Counted from the first letter of the stretch, positions 1 to 9,717 are shown. The stretch: DNA of 64,000 nucleotides from Agrobacterium tumefaciens (GCA_025560025.1 CP048485.1:1860001-1924000), one strand, 5' to 3'. The notes: a model not told the origin generated them from the sequence alone. Made by a program: numbers and translations.

Positions 1-2
1 GC

Positions 3-206
<204 letters not shown>

Positions 207-224
207 CCGAAAGGCAGGATAGGC

Positions 225-1127
225 ATGGCAATGCCCTTGGACTGGGATAAACTGCGCATTTTTCATGCGGCTGCCGAAGCGGGGTCTTTCACCCACGCTG
301 CCGACAAGCTGCATTTGTCCCAGTCGGCCATCAGCCGTCAGGTCAGCGCGCTGGAGCAGGATGTCGGCGTCAAGCTGTTCCATCGCCACGCTCGCGGCCT
401 CATTCTCACGGAACAGGGCGAGTTGCTGTACCGCACCGCCCATGACGTGCTGCTGAAGCTCGAAACCGTCAAGATGCAGCTCACCGAAACGACGGAGAAG
501 CCGAGCGGCAAGCTGCGCGTGACGACGACCGTCGGTCTCGGCCAGGGCTGGCTGACGGACAAGGTGCAGGAATTCCTGCAACTCTATCCGGAAATGTCGA
601 TCCAGCTCATCCTCGACAATGAGGAGCTGGACGTGAACATGCGCCATGCCGATTGCGCCATCCGCCTGCGCCAGCCGCAACAGTCGGATCTCATCCAGCG
701 CAAGCTGTTCACGGTGCACATGCACGTCTATGCCGCACCGTCCTACATCAATCGTCACGGCGAACCGCAGTCGATCGAGGATCTGGACAACCACCGCATC
801 ATCTCCTTCGGCGAACCGGCGCCCAACTATCTGCTTGATGTCAACTGGCTGGAGAATGCCGGACGCTCCTCCGACAATACGCGCACGCCGCATCTGCAGA
901 TCAACAGCCAGACCTCGATCAAGCGCGCCTGCCTGCTGGGAATCGGCATCGCCTGCTTGCCGGATTATATCGTCGGTCGCGATCCCGGATTGATTCAGCT
1001 GTCGCTCGCCGCAGATATTCCCTCGTTCGATACCTATTTCTGCTATCCGGACGAGATGAAAAACGCCGCAAAGCTGAAAGCCTTCAGAGACTTCATCGTG
1101 GCAAAAGCCCGAAACTGGAATTTCTGA
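225..1127 (+). CDS. lsrB: LysR-family redox-responsive regulator LsrB
   Basis: 300-residue LysR-type regulator. An N-terminal winged HTH (about residues 5-65, with GSFTHAADKLHLSQSAISRQ) is followed by a substrate-binding-like sensor domain. It is immediately downstream of trxB and upstream of two AbcR-type sRNAs, as for lsrB in Sinorhizobium meliloti and A. tumefaciens, where it acts in oxidative stress and in host interaction. Four cysteines lie in the sensor half (residues 144, 236, 244, 273). The S. meliloti protein is reported to sense oxidation through cysteines, so these are candidate sensor residues; that role here is inference. Unlike many LysR genes it is not divergent from its neighbour and may be cotranscribed with trxB. 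Confidence 0.88.
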   Translation: MAMPLDWDKLRIFHAAAEAGSFTHAADKLHLSQSAISRQVSALEQDVGVKLFHRHARGLILTEQGELLYRTAHDVLLKLETVKMQLTETTEKPSGKLRVTTTVGLGQGWLTDKVQEFLQLYPEMSIQLILDNEELDVNMRHADCAIRLRQPQQSDLIQRKLFTVHMHVYAAPSYINRHGEPQSIEDLDNHRIISFGEPAPNYLLDVNWLENAGRSSDNTRTPHLQINSQTSIKRACLLGIGIACLPDYIVGRDPGLIQLSLAADIPSFDTYFCYPDEMKNAAKLKAFRDFIVAKARNWNF

Positions 1128-1289
1128 CGTTTAAATAGGCCAACGCCACAAAACATCATACTATTTCATGGAGTTGGCCTGTCTGGCGCAGCCATGCGCC
1201 GGGCAGGCTTCATGCCAGCTTTGCACAGAAAATATACCGGAAATATGCAGACCTGCGTGATACGCATGCCTGACCTGCACAAAAAAGAG

Positions 1290-1318
1290 TTGTTTCGTGC
1301 ACAAAAAAGCACCATATC
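1290..1318 (+). promoter_or_regulatory. Promoter of first AbcR-type sRNA
   Basis: A -35 element ttgttt (1290-1295) and a -10 element catatc (1313-1318) are separated by exactly 17 bases. Seven bases after the -10 box is 1325, where the first stem-loop of the sRNA begins. The second sRNA has the same two boxes with the same spacing, which supports the call. Confidence 0.6.
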
Positions 1319-1324
1319 GCTCTC

Positions 1325-1441
1325 AGCTGATGCACACGGTGGCTTTTCCTCCCAGTTCCACCGCATCAGCTGTTCCCCTCTGGAGGTTTTTGACCTTCAC
1401 ACTTAAAGGGCCCTGGATCTATCCGGCGGCCCTCTTTTTTT
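1325..1441 (+). ncRNA. AbcR/alpha-r15 trans-acting sRNA, copy 1
   Basis: Predicted transcript of about 117 nt. It starts with a long stem-loop (1326-1333 pairs with 1363-1370, extended by cggtgg/ccaccg), continues through a single-stranded stretch containing ttcccctctggaggttttt, and ends in a GC-rich intrinsic terminator (agggcc ... ggccct) with a T-run ending at 1441. The C/T-rich single-stranded segment is typical of Hfq-dependent AbcR RNAs, which base-pair near ribosome-binding sites of ABC-transporter mRNAs. The position between lsrB and an arsR-type gene matches the tandem abcR1/abcR2 locus. The sequence alone does not tell me which copy is AbcR1. Ends are inferred from promoter spacing and terminator. 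Confidence 0.85.
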
Positions 1442-1489
1442 ACCCGCAAGAATTTTCCCCAATTTCGCGAAATATCGCATGATGCAACC

Positions 1490-1518
1490 TTGTTTTGCAT
1501 TATTGCCGCTCCCATATT
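1490..1518 (+). promoter_or_regulatory. Promoter of second AbcR-type sRNA
   Basis: ttgttt (1490-1495) and catatt (1513-1518) with a 17-base spacer. The layout is identical to the promoter of the upstream copy, and the first base of the predicted stem-loop (1524) lies 6 bases downstream of the -10 box. Confidence 0.6.
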
Positions 1519-1523
1519 TCAAT

Positions 1524-1624
1524 CAGCTGTCACGCTTGCCTATGCACGCGACAGCTGTTCCCCTCTGGAGGTTTTGACCTTCAAACTTGTCAGGCCGCGG
1601 AGAAATCCAGCGGCCTTCTTTTTT
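1524..1624 (+). ncRNA. AbcR/alpha-r15 trans-acting sRNA, copy 2
   Basis: Predicted transcript of about 101 nt. A 5' stem-loop (1524-1531 with 1550-1557) is followed by the same unpaired block as in copy 1 (ttcccctctggaggtttt, then gaccttca) and an intrinsic terminator (aggccg ... cggcct plus T-run ending at 1624). The two copies are strongly conserved in the C/T-rich block and in the region just before the terminator, but differ in the 5' stem and terminator bases. This fits duplicated sRNAs kept for the same mRNA-pairing function. Each has its own promoter and terminator, so they are separate transcripts. Confidence 0.85.
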
Positions 1625-1651
1625 GGAAGCCATATGGCGACGGTCGATAGC

Positions 1652-1701
1652 ATTCACGGATACGTGAATTGTATATCGGAAATTATCGATATAAATATCG
1701 A
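1652..1701 (+). promoter_or_regulatory. Two inverted repeats upstream of arsR-type gene (putative operator)
   Basis: Two palindromes lie 27-76 bases before the regulator start: attcacg/cgtgaat (1652-1658 and 1663-1669) and tcgatat-aa-atatcga (1686-1692 and 1695-1701). The second is an A+T-rich 7-2-7 palindrome of the kind bound by ArsR-family dimers and would overlap the start of transcription. Autoregulation is inferred from family behaviour. Confidence 0.5.
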
Positions 1702-1727
1702 ACGTACCAGATATTAGAGAAGCGCAG

Positions 1728-2018
1728 ATGAACCCGGAGGAAATCCTCAAAGCCCTTTCCCACCCTGCAAGGCTGAAGTTCCTTGAATGGCTGAAGTGCC
1801 CGGAAAACCACTTCTGTCAGGATCATCCGCTCAGCATGGGTGTATGCGCCAACCAGTTCCAGATCAGCGGCCTGTCGCAATCGACCGTGTCGTCCCATCT
1901 GGCGGTTCTGCAGGCAGCTGGCCTGATAAGGTCGAAGAAAGTCGGGCAATGGGTGTTTTTCGAACGTAACGAGGAAACCATCGACGCTTTCCGCAATTAT
2001 CTGCAAGCCAATCTTTGA
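1728..2018 (+). CDS. ArsR-family winged-helix transcriptional regulator
   Basis: 96-residue HTH protein. The recognition helix is visible in SGLSQSTVSSHLAVLQAAGLI (about residues 48-68), followed by the wing RSKKVGQWVFFER. Three cysteines (about residues 24, 30, 40) precede the recognition helix, but the classical ELCVCDL metal site of arsenic sensors is absent, so the ligand is more likely an electrophile or oxidant than a metal. It lies directly upstream of an OYE-family reductase that handles electrophilic substrates, which suggests it controls that gene. Palindromes upstream offer an operator. Confidence 0.85.
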   Translation: MNPEEILKALSHPARLKFLEWLKCPENHFCQDHPLSMGVCANQFQISGLSQSTVSSHLAVLQAAGLIRSKKVGQWVFFERNEETIDAFRNYLQANL

Positions 2019-2039
2019 GCCTCCCAAGCTTCAAGACCA

Positions 2040-2088
2040 GGGCATCGAACCGAAGACGGTAATCCGGTTTTCACAGGGTTCGATGCCC
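2040..2088 (+). promoter_or_regulatory. Stem-loop between regulator and ene-reductase
   Basis: A perfect 12-bp inverted repeat (gggcatcgaacc at 2040-2051, ggttcgatgccc at 2077-2088) sits in the 131-base gap. No T-run follows, so it is not a simple intrinsic terminator. It may shape read-through or stability of the downstream mRNA. Confidence 0.45.
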
Positions 2089-2149
2089 GAAACAAACAGA
2101 GAGCGCGTCCCCCGCGCAATTTCGCCAACCGACCAGAAAGTGAAGTCGC

Positions 2150-3262
2150 ATGACCAGTCTTTTCGAACCGGCACAGGCCGGCGATATCGCACTCGCCAAC
2201 CGTATCGTCATGGCCCCCCTCACCCGCAACCGTTCGCCGGGGGCAATTCCCAATAACCTCAACGCCACCTATTACGAACAGCGCGCGACAGCCGGGCTGA
2301 TCGTCACGGAAGGCACACCGATTTCCCAGCAGGGTCAGGGTTATGCGGATGTTCCCGGCCTCTACAAGCAGGAAGCGGTCGAAGGCTGGAAAAAGATCAC
2401 CGACGGCGTGCATTCGGCAGGCGGCAAGATTGTTGCGCAGATCTGGCACGTAGGGCGCATTTCCCACACGTCGCTCCAGCCGCATGGCGGCCAGCCTGTC
2501 GCCCCTTCGGCCATCCCCGCCAAGTCGAAGACCTATATCATCAATGATGACGGCACCGGCGCCTTTGCGGAAACCTCCGAGCCGCGTGCACTGACCATCG
2601 ACGATATCGGCCTTATCCTTGAAGATTACCGCACCGGTGCACGCGCAGCGCTTGAGGCCGGTTTTGACGGCGTCGAAATCCATGCCGCCAATGGTTATCT
2701 GATCGAGCAGTTCCTGAAATCCAGCACCAACCAGCGCACCGATGAGTATGGTGGCTCCATCGAAAACCGCGCCCGCTTCCTGCTGGAAGTCGTGGATGCG
2801 GTTGCGGAAGAGATTGGCGCTGGCCGCACCGGCATCCGCCTTTCTCCCGTTACCCCCGCCAACGACATTTTCGAGGCCGATCCGCAGCCGCTTTATAACT
2901 ATGTGGCGGAAGAGCTTGGCAAGCGGGGTCTCGCCTTCATCCATGTTGTTGAAGGTGCAACGGGTGGTCCGCGCGACTTCAAGCAGGGCGACAAGCCTTT
3001 CGATTACGTCGCCTTCAAGGCCGCCTATCGCAATGCCGGCGGCAAGGGCCTCTGGATCGCCAACAATGGCTACGACCGCCAGAGCGCCATCGAGGCCGTG
3101 GAAAGCGGCAAAGTCGATGCCGTGGCCTTCGGCAAAGCCTTCATCGCCAATCCGGATCTGGTGCGCCGCCTGAAGGATAACGCACCGCTGAACGAGCCGA
3201 ACCAGCCAACCTTCTATGGTGGCGGAGCTGAAGGTTATACCGACTATCCTGCTCTTGGCTGA
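2150..3262 (+). CDS. nerA: OYE-family alkene/nitrate-ester reductase (NerA/NemA type)
   Basis: 370-residue flavoprotein of the old-yellow-enzyme family, a single FMN-binding TIM barrel. It should use NAD(P)H to reduce activated alkenes such as N-ethylmaleimide and nitrate esters. Visible family features are the N-terminal MAPLTRNRS, the IWHVGR motif, HAANGYLIEQFL with His178, Asn181 and Tyr183 as substrate-binding and proton-donor residues, and the phosphate-binding end near VAFGKAFIANPDL. The protein reads very much like the glycerol trinitrate reductase NerA of Agrobacterium radiobacter. The ArsR-type gene upstream is the probable regulator. The physiological substrate is unknown; detoxification of electrophiles is the likely role. 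Confidence 0.92.
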   Translation: MTSLFEPAQAGDIALANRIVMAPLTRNRSPGAIPNNLNATYYEQRATAGLIVTEGTPISQQGQGYADVPGLYKQEAVEGWKKITDGVHSAGGKIVAQIWHVGRISHTSLQPHGGQPVAPSAIPAKSKTYIINDDGTGAFAETSEPRALTIDDIGLILEDYRTGARAALEAGFDGVEIHAANGYLIEQFLKSSTNQRTDEYGGSIENRARFLLEVVDAVAEEIGAGRTGIRLSPVTPANDIFEADPQPLYNYVAEELGKRGLAFIHVVEGATGGPRDFKQGDKPFDYVAFKAAYRNAGGKGLWIANNGYDRQSAIEAVESGKVDAVAFGKAFIANPDLVRRLKDNAPLNEPNQPTFYGGGAEGYTDYPALG

Positions 3263-3280
3263 TAATCATCGACAAATACA

Positions 3281-3314
3281 AAACGCCGCACTGCTTCAAA
3301 GCAGTGCGGCGTTT
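3281..3314. terminator. Bidirectional terminator hairpin
   Basis: Perfect 14-bp inverted repeat (aaacgccgcactgc / gcagtgcggcgttt) with a 6-base loop between two convergent genes. The A-run on one side and T-run on the other allow termination in both directions. Confidence 0.8.
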
Positions 3315-3320
3315 GCCGTT

Positions 3321-3713
3321 TCAGGACAGGCTGCGCGCCTGCCGCGCGGCAAAGTCGGAAAACGCCCCCATAACGAAGGCATTGGCCACATGCAGCGCCT
3401 GCAGCAGGCCATTTCCGGTTTCCCGCCCGATGCTCATCAGGGCCACCTGGAGGCAGTAGAGAGCCAGCAGCGCGACGGCACGGGCAAGGTTGGGTCGGAC
3501 CTCGTCGTAGCGCAGGGCAAGGACCACCAGCGACACGATGGGAATGGCGATCAACATGCCAAGCCCCTTGTGCAGGGAAATCAGCGATCCATCATAATAG
3601 ATCGACAGTCCGGCTAGCAGCACCTGCGCAAAAATCAGCACCGGCACAATGGCCGAAATCACCGCGAATAGTCGACGCCGAGCGGACATCCCGTTCACCG
3701 CGGTCGCCATCAC
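3321..3713 (-). CDS. Small integral membrane protein, DUF6220-like
   Basis: 130 residues with four predicted membrane segments (around residues 14-36, 48-66, 77-94 and 103-120 by hydrophobicity). The pattern and length resemble the DUF6220 family, whose function is unknown. Its start codon overlaps the stop of the upstream NmrA-like gene by 4 bases (ATGA), so the two are translationally coupled. Confidence 0.6.
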   Translation of the reverse strand: MMATAVNGMSARRRLFAVISAIVPVLIFAQVLLAGLSIYYDGSLISLHKGLGMLIAIPIVSLVVLALRYDEVRPNLARAVALLALYCLQVALMSIGRETGNGLLQALHVANAFVMGAFSDFAARQARSLS

Positions 3714-4747
3714 ACCCTGCCCCCGGCATCGGCCGGATGGTGAAGGCCCGCCGCTTTCGGCACCTCTTCAAGGCAGCCGAGGCTCGCCAATGTCGTGGAT
3801 ACCGCTATATCGATGGGTGTTTTCGGTTCCGTTCCGAGAAAATCCGTGAGCTTGCGGTTGCTCATCCGGATCGGCATCTGCCAGAGATATTGCATTTCCA
3901 GCACCTCCCGGAACAGGGGAACGAAGGGCGCCGCCAGCTTTATGCCCAACCAGGATAGCCGCCGCCGCTTGACCGGATGGCCAACGGCCCGTTCGATCGC
4001 ACCGGTCAATTGCATCCCGTCGAAATCCCAGAAACCCTCCATGTGATAGACCGCAAAGGTCGAAAGCTCCTCGGCGCGGTCAAGCAGCCGCCCGATCGTC
4101 TCGGCTACGTCAGGCAGATAGGCCCATTGATGCCCGGCATGGGGCGCTGCGGGATTCTGGACGCTGCGAACCGGCTTGCCCGGCCGCACCAGCATCTGCG
4201 AAAACCAGTTGTTTTTCGCGTCCGGGCCGAAAAAATCACCCGCGCGGACGATCAGAACGGGAATGCCGCGCATTGACGCCATTTTCAGCCGTCGTTCCAT
4301 CTCCACACGCAGCGTACCCTTGCGGGTAAAGGGCTTTTGCGGGCTGTCTTCCGTCAAAAGCGGAAAGGCGTCCGGGCCGAAATTATAGACGCTGCCGGGA
4401 AACACGATCCTCGCTCCACAGGCTTCAGCAGCGGCAATGCTGTTGTCCAGCATTGGCAGCACCTGCCTGTCCCAGTTGCGATATCCGGGAGGATTGACCG
4501 CATGGACGACAAGCTGCGCGCCTTTTGCAGCCTCCACCACATCCTGCCGGTTCATGGCATCGCCGGTCACGCGCTCGACACCATCTGTCGCAGAGGCGGA
4601 CACCGGCTGACGTGTCATCGCCCTCACCCGCCAGCCGCGCAGCAGCAGCATCTTCGAAATCTGGCTGCCGACACCGCCATTTGCCCCGACGATCAGGGCC
4701 AAAGGCCTAGCATTCTCAGCCGCATTTGCCTGGTTTTCATATATCAT
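3710..4747 (-). CDS. NAD(P)-dependent epimerase/dehydratase (atypical SDR, NmrA-like)
   Basis: 345-residue Rossmann-fold protein. The dinucleotide-binding loop is near the N-terminus (LIVGANGGVGSQISKMLLLRGW). The second strand ends at RAMTRQP, which suggests NADP preference, and VVHAVNPPGY corresponds to the fourth strand. An intact YxxxK is not obvious, as in atypical SDRs. It forms a two-gene operon with the membrane protein downstream and is divergent from a LysR regulator, the usual layout for a LysR-controlled target. Substrate cannot be predicted. Confidence 0.78.
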   Translation of the reverse strand: MIYENQANAAENARPLALIVGANGGVGSQISKMLLLRGWRVRAMTRQPVSASATDGVERVTGDAMNRQDVVEAAKGAQLVVHAVNPPGYRNWDRQVLPMLDNSIAAAEACGARIVFPGSVYNFGPDAFPLLTEDSPQKPFTRKGTLRVEMERRLKMASMRGIPVLIVRAGDFFGPDAKNNWFSQMLVRPGKPVRSVQNPAAPHAGHQWAYLPDVAETIGRLLDRAEELSTFAVYHMEGFWDFDGMQLTGAIERAVGHPVKRRRLSWLGIKLAAPFVPLFREVLEMQYLWQMPIRMSNRKLTDFLGTEPKTPIDIAVSTTLASLGCLEEVPKAAGLHHPADAGGRV

Positions 4748-4836
4748 CGCCGTACTCCTTGTTATGGGCTGGAGTATCGTCCCGTTCCGCGGTATACGAA
4801 ATTATCGAAATCAGTGGAGCGGCTATACAAAATATT

Positions 4837-5781
4837 ATGACGAGAAGCCGTGACATCAGCTGGGATTTTTACCGCACCTTCCTCAGCGTGCTAAGCGACG
4901 GTTCGCTTTCCGCCGCCGCCCGCGAACTCGGCATCACCCAGCCGACGGCGGGACGCCATATCGGCGCGCTGGAAGAGGCTGTCGGCTTTCCGCTCTTCAT
5001 CCGCTCGCCGCACGGCCTGATGCCGACGGAAGCAGCGCTAGCACTCCGGCCCTATGCGGAAAATCTGGCCGCGACGACCGCGGCCCTCATGCGCGCGGCC
5101 TCGGGTGAGGTCGGCAAGATCGAAGGCACCGTGCGTATCAGCGCATCGGATATTATCGGTGTGGAAATGCTGCCGCCGATCATCGCAGCCATGCAGGAAG
5201 TTCATCCGCGGCTTGAAATCGAGCTTTCGCTCTCCGATACGCTGGAAGACCTTTTACGACGTGAAGCCGATATAGCCATTCGTATGACCGAACCGCAGCA
5301 GGATGCGATCGTCATGCGCTATATCGGCAATTTTCGCCTGGGATTTCATGCGACGCGCGATTATCTGGCGAAAGCCGGCGCGCCGGAAAGCATGGAAGAC
5401 CTCAACCACCACCGCATGGTCGGTTTCGACCGAAAGACGCCCTTTATCCGGGCGGCTATTCAGCGGATGCGTTCACTCGATCCGGAAATACCCGATATTG
5501 AAGAGATTTCCTTCGAAATCCGCGCCGACAGCAACCTCGCCCAGCTTGCCATGATCCGCGCCAGCGCGGGCATCGGCGTCTGCCAGATCGGTCTGGCGCG
5601 CAAGGATCCGCGTCTCGTCCAGGTCCTTCCGAAAATCGACATTCCGCTGCACACCTGGGTCGCGATGCACGAGAACCTCAAGACCTCGCCGCGATGCCGT
5701 GCCGTGTTCAGCGCCCTTGTCGAAGGCCTCAAGCTCCATCTCAAGGAAACCGATCCGAACGCCCCGCCGCAACGGCGCTAG
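4837..5781 (+). CDS. LysR-family transcriptional regulator
   Basis: About 314 residues starting at the ATG before TRSRDISWDFYRTF. An upstream in-frame start would add 37 residues unlike the family and run back into the divergent gene, so it is rejected. The HTH lies at residues 20-42 (GSLSAAARELGITQPTAGRH) and the effector domain follows from about residue 95. It is divergent from the NmrA-like reductase with an 89-base gap holding A+T-rich dyads (ggtatacg, attatcgaaat), so it probably regulates that operon. Effector unknown. Confidence 0.85.
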   Translation: MTRSRDISWDFYRTFLSVLSDGSLSAAARELGITQPTAGRHIGALEEAVGFPLFIRSPHGLMPTEAALALRPYAENLAATTAALMRAASGEVGKIEGTVRISASDIIGVEMLPPIIAAMQEVHPRLEIELSLSDTLEDLLRREADIAIRMTEPQQDAIVMRYIGNFRLGFHATRDYLAKAGAPESMEDLNHHRMVGFDRKTPFIRAAIQRMRSLDPEIPDIEEISFEIRADSNLAQLAMIRASAGIGVCQIGLARKDPRLVQVLPKIDIPLHTWVAMHENLKTSPRCRAVFSALVEGLKLHLKETDPNAPPQRR

Positions 5782-5800
5782 GACTGTTCACGCCTGTTTT

Positions 5801-6067
5801 TCAAAAAGGTCTGGCCGGAGATGAAGTCTTGTCGACCACCTCGGCTTCCGGCCGATCACCGCCCTGGCTATATTCCTCGTGCCATTGGCCACGCTCGTCC
5901 TGATAGCTGATTTCCTCGTCATCACCCTCCACCTGCTGCTCGGCAGCAACGATGCGTGCAGCCTCGACCGCATCGGCATAGGAAGGGAAGGTTTCTGAAT
6001 AAGCGCCATTCATGCGGTAGGCGAAGCCTCCGTCATGCTCGACGATTTCATAGACCACTTTGGTCAT
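5801..6067 (-). CDS. DUF2188-like small protein
   Basis: 88 residues from the ATG of TKVVYEIVEHDGGFAYR. A longer start 13 codons upstream is less likely. The fold resembles DUF2188, short beta-rich proteins that start with a beta-hairpin (VYEIVEHDGGFAYRMNG) followed by a helix (SYADAVEAARIVAAEQQ). The C-terminal 30 residues are acidic and probably flexible. Function unknown. It is convergent with the upstream LysR gene. Confidence 0.68.
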   Translation of the reverse strand: MTKVVYEIVEHDGGFAYRMNGAYSETFPSYADAVEAARIVAAEQQVEGDDEEISYQDERGQWHEEYSQGGDRPEAEVVDKTSSPARPF

Positions 6068-6262
6068 GCATGTTCCTCCTGTTTCAGTAGGCGACATGGC
6101 AACCACAACCGCGTTTCAAGCATTGCATCCGACGGGAACACCACGGCATGAGCAGCATGTCCTGCAACACCACTATCCTACCAAAAGCACTCAAGCGCAA
6201 ATCCTGCTTGATCTGAAGGACGATACGTCACAGCCTGGGACTGGCACGGGGAAGGGAAATCG

Positions 6263-7369
6263 ATGGCGGGTTCTATTCTGAAGCAGGAGCGCATGCTGCT
6301 CCTGGCAATACCGGCGGCAATCGTCGCCTATATGGCCGAACATACAATATTCGAAGCTGGCAAAACGGCGTCTCTCATAGCCGCCATCGCGCTCATCGGC
6401 ATGATCATTCTGGTGTCGATGCGGGTTGCCCATCACGCCGAAATCCTTGCCGCCAAGGTCGGCGATCCCTATGGCACCATGATCCTGACACTGTCGGCGG
6501 TGGCGGTAGAGGTGCTGATCCTTGCCATCATCATGAGCGAATCCAGCTCGCCAACCCTGGTGCGCGACACGATCTATTCCGCCGTGATGATCGACATCAA
6601 CGGCATTTTGGGCCTGGCCGCCCTGCTCGGCGGCCTGCGCCACGGCGAACAGCCCTATAATGACGATTCAGGCAAGACCTATGGCGTCATGATCCTGACT
6701 GCCATGGGTATCTCGATGATCGTGCCGGAATTCATTCCCGATGAAAACTGGCATGTCTACTCCGCCTTCACCATCGTCGCCATGATCGCGCTTTATGCAT
6801 TGTTCCTGAAAATGCAGGTCGGTCCGCACAGCTATTTCTTCAGCTACGCCTATCCCCGCAAGGCGCACCCGGCCGGTCAACCTTCCGACAACCATGCAGA
6901 AGAGGAGGAGGAAGGCAGCGTCTCCCTCTCCATCGGCCTCATCATCGCCGGTGTGGTGCTGATCGGCGTGCTGGCGGAATTCATGGCGGCCTTCCTGAGT
7001 GAGAGCCTCGAAGGCACGAGCGCCCCACCGGCACTGATGGCGGTCGTGGTAGCGACGATCTCCGCCTCACCGGAAATCCTGACCGCACTCCGATCCGCAT
7101 TGCGCAACCGCATGCAGGCCGTCGTCAATATCGCCATGGGCGCGTCACTGTCGACGGTCATCCTCACCGTCCCGGTCATGGAAGGCATCGCGCTTTATAC
7201 CGGCCAACCCTTCATCATGGCGATGACACCGGTTCAGACCGTCATGGTCTTCATCACCCTCATCGCCGCCGCCATCAATCTCAATGACGGTGAGACCAAC
7301 GCGATCGAGGGAATGACCCATTTCATTCTCTTCGCCACCTTCATCATGCTGCTGTTTCTTGGGCTTTAG
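6263..7369 (+). CDS. chaA: Calcium/cation:proton antiporter ChaA
   Basis: 368-residue inner-membrane protein of the CaCA superfamily with about 11 predicted membrane segments in two inverted halves. The repeat signatures are visible: VGDPYGTMILTLSAVAVEVLI in the first half and VVATISASPEILTALRSALRN in the second, each carrying an acidic ion-binding Glu. A strongly acidic cytoplasmic loop (NHAEEEEEGS, around residue 212) joins the halves, as in Ca2+/H+ exchangers. It exports Ca2+, and possibly Na+ or K+, in exchange for protons. Apparently monocistronic. Confidence 0.9.
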   Translation: MAGSILKQERMLLLAIPAAIVAYMAEHTIFEAGKTASLIAAIALIGMIILVSMRVAHHAEILAAKVGDPYGTMILTLSAVAVEVLILAIIMSESSSPTLVRDTIYSAVMIDINGILGLAALLGGLRHGEQPYNDDSGKTYGVMILTAMGISMIVPEFIPDENWHVYSAFTIVAMIALYALFLKMQVGPHSYFFSYAYPRKAHPAGQPSDNHAEEEEEGSVSLSIGLIIAGVVLIGVLAEFMAAFLSESLEGTSAPPALMAVVVATISASPEILTALRSALRNRMQAVVNIAMGASLSTVILTVPVMEGIALYTGQPFIMAMTPVQTVMVFITLIAAAINLNDGETNAIEGMTHFILFATFIMLLFLGL

Positions 7370-7468
7370 AGTCTGATCACCGGTCGATATGCGAGCAGCA
7401 AAGGCATCGAAAAATATCAGCCGCGAAGCTTTGACGTTTTCGACTGGCCAGCGATGATACATGCTCAC

Positions 7469-8158
7469 CTATCTTGCGGCGAAGACTGGCGCATTGAAAT
7501 ACGGGTAGTCCTCATTGCTCCCCAAAATGACGGCAACTGGACGCGACAGTAGATCGCGAGGCGCACAATCCCGCAATGCCAAGTATATCAAAACGACGAT
7601 ATAGCACGCCCCCAACACTCTTGCGGTTTGCGATTCCGGTTCGGTGATCCCCTTCAATAAATAAACGGCGCCATAGAGGTCGGAAATGCCGTTGATCTGG
7701 ACTGTGTCATCAATCTCCTCAAATCCCCCTTGCCAAGCGCATGAGTATTGATCGTATCCCGAAAGAAGACCGGCGCGGTCGGAAGTAGAGAAAGGCCATG
7801 TGTCGTCCGAATAGAAGTTCGTCTCGATGACGGGATCAAGCAATCCGTCGTCGTTCGGCTCTAGCCCTATATGCCCTGGCCAGCTTAGATCGATTCCGAT
7901 CGCACTAATCTCGTTGTCACCACGATCGTAGTCCGTGATGCGCGCTGGCAAATTTGACCACCCGATCAACTCAATGCTTTTTGGGCTGACGCTTAGAAAG
8001 CGTGAAGGAAGCGGGCGGCCTGGGCCGCAAACTGCGCTAAGCAGCGACTTGAGGCGATCGGCAGCCACATCAGCTTCGTCTCCTCTGAGTAGATCTTCAA
8101 TTTCCTTACAGAATTTTCTCTCAGGCAGCCCGTCAACAACTAATTCGTCAAGCATCAT
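7469..8158 (-). CDS. Hypothetical protein, family not recognised
   Basis: 229 residues, cytoplasmic by appearance, with no signal peptide. One hydrophobic stretch near residues 182-196 (ARVLGACYIVVLIYLALRD) looks like a buried helix rather than a membrane anchor. Motif-like blocks are IELIGWSNLPARITDYD, IGIDLSWPGHIG, YSDDTWPFS, YDQYSCAWQGGFEE and the C-terminal VILGSNEDYPYFNAPV. Base use is less GC-rich than the neighbours and its upstream region is extremely A+T-rich, which suggests acquisition or replacement. I do not recognise the family; an immunity-like or stress role is only a guess. It starts with two adjacent ATG codons. Confidence 0.6.
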   Translation of the reverse strand: MMLDELVVDGLPERKFCKEIEDLLRGDEADVAADRLKSLLSAVCGPGRPLPSRFLSVSPKSIELIGWSNLPARITDYDRGDNEISAIGIDLSWPGHIGLEPNDDGLLDPVIETNFYSDDTWPFSTSDRAGLLSGYDQYSCAWQGGFEEIDDTVQINGISDLYGAVYLLKGITEPESQTARVLGACYIVVLIYLALRDCAPRDLLSRPVAVILGSNEDYPYFNAPVFAAR

Positions 8159-8326
8159 AAAATACTCTTTTTTAGAAAAAATCGAAATACAAATACGATA
8201 TTATTCAACTATAAACAAAATAACAACAATTATAATCAATAAATAAAATCAGTAATTATTTAGAATTAATACCAAATTATTCTAATTTATAGTTTTGCAA
8301 AATGCGAAAGACGCTAGTTATTAAAC
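8159..8326. other. Extremely A+T-rich intergenic segment
   Basis: About 150 bases composed largely of A and T, with runs such as ttttttagaaaaaatcg, in sharp contrast to the GC-rich neighbours. It holds the promoter of the unrecognised minus-strand gene. This composition is typical of H-NS/MucR-type silencer targets or of recently acquired DNA. Confidence 0.6.
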
Positions 8327-8355
8327 AAAAAAAGCCCGGCATCGCTGCCGGGCTT
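8327..8355 (-). terminator. Intrinsic terminator of aspartate aminotransferase gene
   Basis: On the minus strand the sequence reads agcccggc - agcgat - gccgggct followed by a run of seven T. It is 22 bases after the stop codon. Confidence 0.9.
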
Positions 8356-8376
8356 CCTTCAAGACTGTATAACTTA

Positions 8377-9717
<1,341 letters not shown>

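Noticed and set aside
1194..1406. 70-codon open frame across the first sRNA
   Set aside because: It overlaps the sRNA promoter and hairpin, lacks a ribosome-binding site and has no family likeness.
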